Assembly: GCA_903932865.1 (NCBI GenBank)
Contig: CAIZHQ010000015.1
Coordinates: 372,001 to 436,000, forward strand
From: an uncultured Burkholderiales bacterium
GTDB taxonomy: Bacteria; Pseudomonadota; Gammaproteobacteria; Burkholderiales; Burkholderiaceae_C
Reading direction: 5' to 3'
DNA: 64,000 nucleotides
Part shown: one piece after another, positions 57,860 through 64,000 of the stretch
Position numbering within the stretch: position 1 is the first letter of the stretch
Layout of the letters: every line of letters starts with the position of its first letter
Translations under genes and position numbers: made by a program
The notes under the pieces: model-generated
Database searches by the model: none
The model's input: the letters and a program-made list of their open reading frames with translations, nothing else
What the model was told of the DNA's origin: nothing

Positions 57860-58536
57860 TTGGCACTTCCTGTTGCAGTGGCCGGGCTGGCAGTTTCTGG
57901 ATCCAAGCCCAAAGCATTGAGCTTGGCTTGCACCAAGCGCCTGTAATCGGGACTGTCACTCAACAATTGCCAAGCGCTTTGATAGGCACTGACCGCTTCG
58001 CCTTTTTGTCCTTTGACCTGCATGACATCGCCGCGCAAATCAGCGGCCAAACCCGCCATGGCCGGGGTAAAAGGGGCGCTCAACTGGGCCAGAGCCTCGT
58101 CGTTGGAGCCGGCATCGAGCAAGAGTGCAGAAAGTCGCAAACGAGCAATGTCGCGGTAAGCAGGATCGGGCGCCACCTCAGCGACCCACTTCAGCGCAGC
58201 ACGGGCAGCTTCGGCCTTGTCTTTGGCTTGCAAAGCCTTGGCCGCCAGCAAGGCAGCTTGATGGGCGTATTGCGTACCCCCAAACTTGTCTTTCATGTCG
58301 GCAAAACTGCGCTCAACACGGGCCACATCCCCGGCAGTGACTGCGCGCTCGACTTCGTCAAACAGCACAGCTGCCTTGGCCGCCTGGTCGCGTTGCCAGT
58401 ATTTGTACCCGTTCCAGGAAGCATAGCCACCTAAAACGACGATGAGCACCCAGGAAATCAGGTTGCCGTATTTCTTCCAGAAGTGTTTGATCTGGTCGAG
58501 TTGTTCTTGTTCTTCAAGGTCGAGGGCTTTGGCCAT
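57856..58536 (-). CDS. YfgM-like tetratricopeptide membrane protein
   Basis: A 226-residue protein with one N-terminal transmembrane helix (about 25-45) and a periplasmic TPR-like region (DUF2133/TPR_21). EQEQLDQIKHFWKKYGNLIS is the family N-terminus. YfgM is a chaperone-linked partner of the SecYEG/PpiD complex. It lies between hisS and bamB as in E. coli. Confidence 0.9.
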   Translation of the reverse strand: MAKALDLEEQEQLDQIKHFWKKYGNLISWVLIVVLGGYASWNGYKYWQRDQAAKAAVLFDEVERAVTAGDVARVERSFADMKDKFGGTQYAHQAALLAAKALQAKDKAEAARAALKWVAEVAPDPAYRDIARLRLSALLLDAGSNDEALAQLSAPFTPAMAGLAADLRGDVMQVKGQKGEAVSAYQSAWQLLSDSPDYRRLVQAKLNALGLDPETASPATATGSAK

Positions 58537-58560
58537 GGTATTTGTCAGTAAATGAGCGCA

Positions 58561-59898
58561 TCAAAGTGCGGATTGTAGGCTGTGGGCCCACGCGGCCACA
58601 GTGTTCAGAGGCTCGGTGCGCTGGGCACCTGCACCGTCGCGCAGCGATTTGACCGCCACCAGGCCTTGGGCCAATTCTTCGGCACCGAAGACCAGGGCAA
58701 AATGCGCACCTGAGGCATCGGCTTTTTTGAATTGGGACTTCATGCTGCCCATGCCATCACCGCTGCCAGCGTGCATCTGGACAGACACACCACAGGCGCG
58801 CAAGGTTTGCAGCACCTGCATGGCCACCGGCAAGGCCGCAGTCTCGGGGATGATGGCGTAGACATTGGGGGCCAGATCGGGCAAGGCCTCGCCCAGCTCC
58901 TGGATGAGTTCGAGCACGCGCTCGACGCCCAGTGCCCAACCCACAGCCGGTGAAGGCTTGCCGCCAATTTGCTCAATCAGATAGTCGTAACGGCCACCGC
59001 CGCAAATCGTGCCTTGCGAGCCCAAGCGGGTGGTGATGAATTCGAACACCGTGAGGTTGTAGTAATCCATGCCGCGCACCAGGCGCGGATTGATGCTGTA
59101 GGCCACACCATTGGCGTCCAAAATCGCCTTGACCTTGTTGAAGTGGTCCAACGAAGCTTCGCCCAAAAAATCGAGCAAGCGCGGTGCAGCCTCGACCACG
59201 CTTTGCAAGGCCGGATTTTTGGTGTCCAGAATGCGCAAAGGGTTGCTGTAAAGACGGCGTTTGGCCTCTTCGTCGAGTACATCGCTGTGCTTTTCGAGGT
59301 GTGCAATCAGGGCTGCGCGGTGGGCCTGTCGCTCCGCGGGCTGGCCCAAACTGTTGAGTTCCAAGCGCACGTCTTTCAGGCCCAACACCTTCCACAAGTC
59401 ATTGGCCAGCAAGATGAGTTCGGCATCCACCTCGGCACCACCAAAACCCAGCACCTCGGCACCGACTTGGTGAAACTGGCGGTAGCGGCCGCGCTGCGGA
59501 CGCTCATGACGGAACATCGGGCCCATGTAATACAGGCGCTTTCCGCCTTCGTACAACAGGTTGTGCTCGACGACGGCGCGCACCAAGCCGGCCGTGCCTT
59601 CGGGTCGCAACGTGAGTTGCTCGCCGTTCAAACGGTCTTCGAAGGAGTACATCTCCTTTTCAACGATGTCGGTCACTTCACCCAGGCCGCGCACAAACAA
59701 GGCGGTCGGCTCAACGATGGGCAAGCGCACGTTGCGGTAGGCGTAACGTGCCATCAAAGCGCGCACCTGTTGCTCCAGCCATTCCCAACGTGCCGACTCG
59801 GGCGGCAGGATGTCGTTCATGCCCTTGACGCCGACCAGCCTCTGGGCCTTGGCCGTCTTTTCAACCTTGGGGGCGTTTTCTTTCAGCGGTTCACTCAT
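58561..59898 (-). CDS. hisS: Histidyl-tRNA synthetase
   Basis: A 445-residue class II synthetase. [18 protein letters not shown] is the N-terminal motif, [14 protein letters not shown] motif 2 and the histidine-A regions [15 protein letters not shown] and [13 protein letters not shown] follow, with an anticodon-binding C-terminal domain. The ATG overlaps the ispG stop. It charges tRNA-His. Confidence 0.96.
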   Translation of the reverse strand: MSEPLKENAPKVEKTAKAQRLVGVKGMNDILPPESARWEWLEQQVRALMARYAYRNVRLPIVEPTALFVRGLGEVTDIVEKEMYSFEDRLNGEQLTLRPEGTAGLVRAVVEHNLLYEGGKRLYYMGPMFRHERPQRGRYRQFHQVGAEVLGFGGAEVDAELILLANDLWKVLGLKDVRLELNSLGQPAERQAHRAALIAHLEKHSDVLDEEAKRRLYSNPLRILDTKNPALQSVVEAAPRLLDFLGEASLDHFNKVKAILDANGVAYSINPRLVRGMDYYNLTVFEFITTRLGSQGTICGGGRYDYLIEQIGGKPSPAVGWALGVERVLELIQELGEALPDLAPNVYAIIPETAALPVAMQVLQTLRACGVSVQMHAGSGDGMGSMKSQFKKADASGAHFALVFGAEELAQGLVAVKSLRDGAGAQRTEPLNTVAAWAHSLQSAL

Positions 59899-61184
59899 TT
59901 TGGTTCTGCAGATCCCGAACCAAAACGGTTCTCAATGTAGTTTTCAACCAGCACCTGGAACTCCTGCGCAATGCCTTCACCGCGCAAAGTCAAACGCTTT
60001 TCACCGTCGATAAATACCGGCGCTGCAGGTGCCTCACCGGTGCCCGGCAGACTGATGCCGATGTCGGCATGTTTGCTCTCGCCTGGGCCGTTCACGATGC
60101 AACCCATTACCGCCACCTTGAGGTTTTCCACCCCAGGGTAGAGCGCACGCCAGACGGGCATCTGGGCACGCAAAAAATCGTCAATTTGTTTGGCCAGTTC
60201 TTGAAATGTGCTGCTGGTCGTGCGGCCGCAGCCCGGGCAAGCTGTGACGCTGGGCACAAAAATACGCAAGCCTAAGGACTGCAAAATTTCAGAGGCGATC
60301 ACCACCTCCTGCGTGCGGGCTTCACCCGGCTGGGGCGTGAGCGAGACGCGGATGGTGTCGCCAATGCCTTCTTGGAGCAAGACCGACAAAGCCGCTGCCG
60401 AAGCCACCGTGCCTTTGGTGCCCATGCCCGCCTCGGTCAGGCCCAGGTGCAAGGCGTAGTCCGTGCGGCGGCCCAACTCACGGTAAACAGCGATCAAATC
60501 TTGCACCCCTGAGACCTTGCAGGAGAGCGCAATCTGCGCACCGTTCAAGCCCATGGCTTCAGCGCGCTCGGCAGAGGAGATGGCCGATGAAATCAGCGCT
60601 TCGTACATGACCTGGCGCGCTTCCCAGGGTTGGGCACGCTGGCTGTTGATGTCCATCAGCTCGGCCAACAACTCCTGGTCGAGACTGCCCCAATTGACGC
60701 CGATGCGGATGGCTTTGTTGTATCGCATGGCCGCTTCGATCATCTGACCAAATTGCACATCGCGCTTATCGCCCTTGCCCACGTTGCCGGGGTTGATGCG
60801 GTATTTCGAAAGCGCCTCGGCGCACGCCGGGTAATCGGTCAAAAGACGGTGGCCGTTGTAATGGAAGTCGCCAATCAGGGGCACGTCAATGCCCATCTTG
60901 TCGAGCTGGTCGCGGATGTGGGGAACGGCTTGTGCGGCCTCAGGTGTGTTGACGGTGATGCGCACCATCTCGGAGCCTGCAATGGCCAACTCCTTGACCT
61001 GAATGGCGGTGCCAATGACGTCGACCGTGTCGGTGTTGGTCATGGACTGCACGCGCACTGGGGCGCCGCCGCCCACGGTGACCACGCGCGAGCCCCAAAC
61101 CACTTGGGACTGGCGACTGCGCCGAACCGCTGGACGGGCGATGGCAATGGGCTCAGGGCTCAACAGCAAGTTTGCGGATGTCAT
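59895..61184 (-). CDS. ispG: 4-hydroxy-3-methylbut-2-en-1-yl diphosphate synthase
   Basis: A 429-residue 4Fe-4S enzyme of the MEP isoprenoid pathway. [12 protein letters not shown] is near the N-terminus and the cluster cysteines lie in CPGCGRTTS and [11 protein letters not shown]. It is the two-domain bacterial form. I chose ATG 61184 with GGAG five bases upstream; a GTG at 61190 overlaps the rodZ stop. It is co-transcribed with hisS. Confidence 0.95.
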   Translation of the reverse strand: MTSANLLLSPEPIAIARPAVRRSRQSQVVWGSRVVTVGGGAPVRVQSMTNTDTVDVIGTAIQVKELAIAGSEMVRITVNTPEAAQAVPHIRDQLDKMGIDVPLIGDFHYNGHRLLTDYPACAEALSKYRINPGNVGKGDKRDVQFGQMIEAAMRYNKAIRIGVNWGSLDQELLAELMDINSQRAQPWEARQVMYEALISSAISSAERAEAMGLNGAQIALSCKVSGVQDLIAVYRELGRRTDYALHLGLTEAGMGTKGTVASAAALSVLLQEGIGDTIRVSLTPQPGEARTQEVVIASEILQSLGLRIFVPSVTACPGCGRTTSSTFQELAKQIDDFLRAQMPVWRALYPGVENLKVAVMGCIVNGPGESKHADIGISLPGTGEAPAAPVFIDGEKRLTLRGEGIAQEFQVLVENYIENRFGSGSAEPK

Positions 61185-61186
61185 GT

Positions 61187-62164
61187 TCACTCCTTCACTT
61201 CAAAACGGGCCACCGTCACCTGGGTGTGGGGCTTGAGGTCAAAAGCTTGGCCGCGCAGCGTGGCGGTGACCACCTGGGCACGCCCGACCACCACACTCAC
61301 TGGCAAAGGGCTCTGGATGCGGGTGCTTTCGCCGGCCTTGACCACACCACTCCAGACCACCGCTTTTTGCGCGTTGCGCACTTCAAGCCAACTGTCGCCC
61401 GAAGCGGAAAACACCCATTCGGGCGATGCATCAGAACGGCCAGCGGAAGATGATGCCATGGGTGTTGCGGGATTGGCAGGCATCCATGGCGAACCCTGAG
61501 GGGCAACGGTCTCTGCAACCACCGGGGTCGTTGCAGCATTGTGAGCATTCGAGACCGAAGACGCTGGCGCCTGCGTGGGTTTTGCATCAGAAGCCTCAAA
61601 GGAGGGCGATGTCAAACCCAAAACAGGCAGCGGGACCGGTTCGCCGACTTCTTGAGAAACCACCTCGTCAGCCATCAAGGATTTGACGTCTTCCAACCAA
61701 GCCCATTGGGACGGACCGGGCAACCAGAGCAACGCGCCTGTCAAAAACAGCATGAAAGTGGCACTCCAGACCACTTTGGATGAAGCCATGCGGCCCCAAG
61801 ACAAACCAGAGTTGCCCACAGAACCCTCATCCGCCAAAGGCTGGATGGTGCTTCGCAATGGCTCAAGCTGGGAGGTCGTTGGCGGTAACAAGGCCAAAAT
61901 CGGAGCGGCGTCGGTTTGCAGGTAACGGCAAACGCTGGAAGCCAAGCCCCGGTAGAAGACAGGGCCTTTGCCTGGGTCAAGCTGATCCGCCTCCAAAGCT
62001 TCCAGTTGACGCACCGGCACTTTCAAGGTGACGGACAAAACGGCCAGGTGTATGCCCGCCTTCAAACGCGCTTTTCGCAGCAACTGCCCGGCCGTCAGGG
62101 CCAAAACATGGGGCTCAGAACTGCCGACTTGGGGTTCGGACTCAGTTTTTAGGCTTGGTGTCAT
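61187..62164 (-). CDS. rodZ: RodZ-like helix-turn-helix membrane protein
   Basis: A 325-residue protein: a Cro-type helix-turn-helix (about 27-90: [20 protein letters not shown]), a transmembrane helix at about 133-150, and a C-terminal beta domain (DUF4115). RodZ anchors MreB for cell shape. Between lie Thr/Ala/Pro-rich linkers. It starts inside the rlmN 3' end (23 bp overlap). Confidence 0.85.
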   Translation of the reverse strand: MTPSLKTESEPQVGSSEPHVLALTAGQLLRKARLKAGIHLAVLSVTLKVPVRQLEALEADQLDPGKGPVFYRGLASSVCRYLQTDAAPILALLPPTTSQLEPLRSTIQPLADEGSVGNSGLSWGRMASSKVVWSATFMLFLTGALLWLPGPSQWAWLEDVKSLMADEVVSQEVGEPVPLPVLGLTSPSFEASDAKPTQAPASSVSNAHNAATTPVVAETVAPQGSPWMPANPATPMASSSAGRSDASPEWVFSASGDSWLEVRNAQKAVVWSGVVKAGESTRIQSPLPVSVVVGRAQVVTATLRGQAFDLKPHTQVTVARFEVKE

Positions 62165-63308
62165 GTCGGGGCTCCGAAAAAGTCACAGCGGACAGGGGCA
62201 CCAAAGCGATGGTGCGCTGCTCGGCCATACGCGATTGCACTTGGGTTCGGTCTTTCACATCACCGGCCAGCTGGCCGCAGGCCGCATCGATGTCATCACC
62301 ACGGGTTTTGCGCACAGTGGTGACCAAACCGGCGTCTTGCAACTGCTTGGCAAAGGCCTGCACGCGGACCAGGGGTGAGCGCAGCAAACCGGAGGCCGGA
62401 AAGGGGTTGAAGGGAATGAGGTTGAACTTGCAGCGCAGGCCCTGGCGGGCGTGTTTTTGCACCAAGTCAATCAAGGCGCTGGCGTGCTCGGGCTGGTCGT
62501 TGACGCTGTCGAGCATGCAGTATTCAAAGGTGATGAAGTCGCGCGGCGCATGGGCCAGATAACCAATACATGCCTGCATGAGTTCATCAATCGGATATTT
62601 GCGGTTGAGCGGCACCAGGTTGTCGCGCAGCGCATCAACAGGGGCGTGCAGCGACACGGCCAGCGCGACAGGACAATCGCCCGACAAGCGCTCAATCATG
62701 GGCACGACGCCAGATGTGGACACAGTGACGCGGCGGCGCGACAGGCCGTAACCGTGGTCGTCGAGCATGGCCCGCAACGCGGGAACCAAGGCCGAATAGT
62801 TCTGCAGCGGCTCGCCCATGCCCATCATCACCACATTGGAGATGACGCGCTCATCGGTTTTGAGGTGTTGGCGCAAAAAGTGCTCGGCAAACCACAGCTG
62901 GGAAAGCATCTCGCCGGTGGTGAGGTTGCGGCTGAAACCTTGGTGGCCAGTGGAGCAAAATCGGCAGCCCACAGCGCAACCTGCCTGAGACGAAATGCAC
63001 AAGGTGCCCCGATCGTCTTCTGGGATGAACACCGATTCGATGGCGTTGCCATCGCCAACGTCAAACAACCATTTGATGGTGCCGTCGTCTGAAATGTGTT
63101 GACTGATGAGTGGGAGCGGCGCGACGTGCGCCTGAGACTGGAGCTTGTGGCGCAAGGACTTGGCCAAATCGCTCATCTGATCAAAATTTGCAGTGCCCCG
63201 CTGGTGAATCCAGCGGAACAACTGGGTGGCCCGAAAACGCTTTTCGCCCAGACCCTCACAAAAAACGGCCAAACCTTCCAGGTCGAATTCAAGAAGGTTG
63301 GTCGTCAT
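62142..63308 (-). CDS. rlmN: 23S rRNA/tRNA A2503/A37 methyltransferase RlmN
   Basis: A 388-residue radical SAM methyltransferase. The cluster motif is [11 protein letters not shown] and the N-terminal segment [14 protein letters not shown] is characteristic; the second catalytic Cys lies in the C-terminal [13 protein letters not shown]. It overlaps rodZ by 23 bp, with no pilus-stability gene between them. It methylates C2 of A2503 in 23S rRNA. Confidence 0.95.
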   Translation of the reverse strand: MTTNLLEFDLEGLAVFCEGLGEKRFRATQLFRWIHQRGTANFDQMSDLAKSLRHKLQSQAHVAPLPLISQHISDDGTIKWLFDVGDGNAIESVFIPEDDRGTLCISSQAGCAVGCRFCSTGHQGFSRNLTTGEMLSQLWFAEHFLRQHLKTDERVISNVVMMGMGEPLQNYSALVPALRAMLDDHGYGLSRRRVTVSTSGVVPMIERLSGDCPVALAVSLHAPVDALRDNLVPLNRKYPIDELMQACIGYLAHAPRDFITFEYCMLDSVNDQPEHASALIDLVQKHARQGLRCKFNLIPFNPFPASGLLRSPLVRVQAFAKQLQDAGLVTTVRKTRGDDIDAACGQLAGDVKDRTQVQSRMAEQRTIALVPLSAVTFSEPRHDTKPKN

Positions 63309-63347
63309 GGGGTCAAGGCGCAGGGGCGCGTGCGGTCCGCGACGCGT

Positions 63348-63773
63348 TCAGCGCGTGTACACGTTCATGCCAGCAAAGAAGAACGCAACTTCAGCGGCTG
63401 CAGTTTCAGGTGCATCGGAACCATGAACGGCGTTGGCATCGATGCTGTCAGCAAAGTCAGCACGGATGGTACCGGCGGCGGCTTTCTTAGGATCGGTAGC
63501 ACCCATCAGGTCACGGTTTTTGGCAATGGCGTTCTCGCCCTCGAGGGCCTGGATCATGACAGGGCCGGAGATCATGAAATCCACCAGGTCCTTGAAGAAA
63601 GGACGCTCTTTGTGCACGCCGTAAAACTGCTCAGCCTCGCCGCGCGAGAGGTGGGCCATTCTGGCAGCGACCACTTTGAGGCCCGCGGCTTCGAATCGGG
63701 CATAAATTTGGCCGATGACGTTCTTGGCAACGGCGTCAGGCTTGATGATGGAGAGAGTGCGTTCGATGGCCAT
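63348..63773 (-). CDS. ndk: Nucleoside diphosphate kinase
   Basis: A 141-residue enzyme that transfers phosphate between nucleoside tri- and diphosphates. [18 protein letters not shown] is the N-terminal motif and [12 protein letters not shown] contains the active His (VHGSD). Length is exact for the family. It heads the conserved block; the upstream 160 bp should hold its promoter. Confidence 0.97.
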   Translation of the reverse strand: MAIERTLSIIKPDAVAKNVIGQIYARFEAAGLKVVAARMAHLSRGEAEQFYGVHKERPFFKDLVDFMISGPVMIQALEGENAIAKNRDLMGATDPKKAAAGTIRADFADSIDANAVHGSDAPETAAAEVAFFFAGMNVYTR

Positions 63774-63907
63774 GGTTTTTTCCTGTTAAGAGGTGATTTT
63801 TAACTGTTTTTGCCCTGAGACAAAGCTCATCATTCTAACCTGAGTGGGTGACAAAATGGCCCTGCCTGCCGATGAACTGACAGGGGACACGGGATTGGGC
63901 CACCGTG

Positions 63908-63925
63908 AGCTGTCAAGACAGCTCA
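63908..63925. terminator. Hairpin between ndk promoter region and upstream gene end
   Basis: GAGCTGTC-AA-GACAGCTC is a perfect eight-base-pair inverted repeat 12 bases after the stop of the edge gene on the minus strand. It has no strong T tract, so it is a candidate terminator or processing hairpin only. Confidence 0.35.
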
Positions 63926-63936
63926 AAGCCCATGCT

Positions 63937-64000
63937 CAACGACTGCGACCACCGCCGCCCCGGCCACCCCGGCCCGGCGTGGCTGGCGCTTTTTTCAGAC
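63937..64000 (-). CDS. Partial gene, Gly/Arg-rich C-terminus
   Basis: The last 21 codons of a minus-strand gene whose start is beyond the window. The tail reads LKKAPATPGRGGRGGGGRSR then TGA. Such Arg-Gly-rich tails end several RNA-binding proteins in Comamonadaceae, including RluB-type pseudouridine synthases and DEAD-box helicases. The identity cannot be settled from this piece. Confidence 0.5.

Overview
The window reads as the chromosome of a betaproteobacterium of the order Burkholderiales, most likely family Comamonadaceae (a Limnohabitans/Rhodoferax/Polaromonas-like freshwater organism). The evidence is moderately high GC, the gene order ndk-rlmN-rodZ-ispG-hisS-yfgM-bamB-der-hfq-hflX-hflK-hflC-hisZ-purA, Bug-type receptors, tandem glycine riboswitches and hisZ. 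The genus is inference from gene content, not from a search.

Layout. 1-2300: a membrane protein cut by the window edge, a tRNA-Gly(CCC) gene, and a decayed 1.4 kb element inserted in the tRNA 3' end. The element is bounded by 24 bp direct repeats and carries an IPTL-CTERM surface protein plus phage-like debris. 2300-10230: acyl-CoA and redox metabolism (scoAB, a PAS-LuxR regulator, two AhpD-fold proteins, TetR with a PF10118 metalloprotein, thioesterase, SDR, ETF-ubiquinone oxidoreductase). 10235-15110: an HpaI-type aldolase and a 2-hydroxyacid dehydrogenase, divergent from a three-gene TRAP transporter. 15120-22060: glycine/amino-acid catabolism, with gcvT-gcvH-gcvP and dadA each behind its own tandem glycine riboswitch and a REP-like inverted repeat between gcvT and gcvH. 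22040-28490: a J-domain protein, a B12-type radical SAM enzyme and a tightly overlapping five-gene set of SDR, SUMF1-like, DCC, histidine-phosphatase and DsbA-like proteins. 28590-31540: aroQ and the divergent glpD/glpR pair. 31640-42250: a YgiQ radical SAM protein, LysR/Bug receptor/N-formylglutamate amidohydrolase, a LuxR-regulated flavin monooxygenase with a DUF2783 partner, YigZ, a split chromate transporter and a lipoprotein. 42295-48550: rlmB, a LolD-like ATPase divergent from tesA with overlapping start codons, mnmH, small and membrane proteins, metC and a phosphoribosyltransferase. 48605-63773: a nearly unbroken minus-strand block of conserved housekeeping genes. The window ends in the Gly/Arg-rich tail of another minus-strand gene.

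How it fits together. Glycine is the clearest regulatory theme: two separate riboswitches should turn on the glycine cleavage system and a D-amino-acid/glycine oxidising flavoprotein when glycine is abundant. The organism looks like a heterotroph using organic acids, acyl-CoAs and amino acids, taking up substrates through high-affinity binding-protein systems (TRAP, Bug). I found no complete, clearly novel defence or mobile system. The most unusual material is the decayed tRNA-Gly element, the overlapping SUMF1/DCC/DsbA-like operon, the dadA riboswitch, and the ACTACGTA repeats between scoA and its divergent PAS-LuxR regulator.
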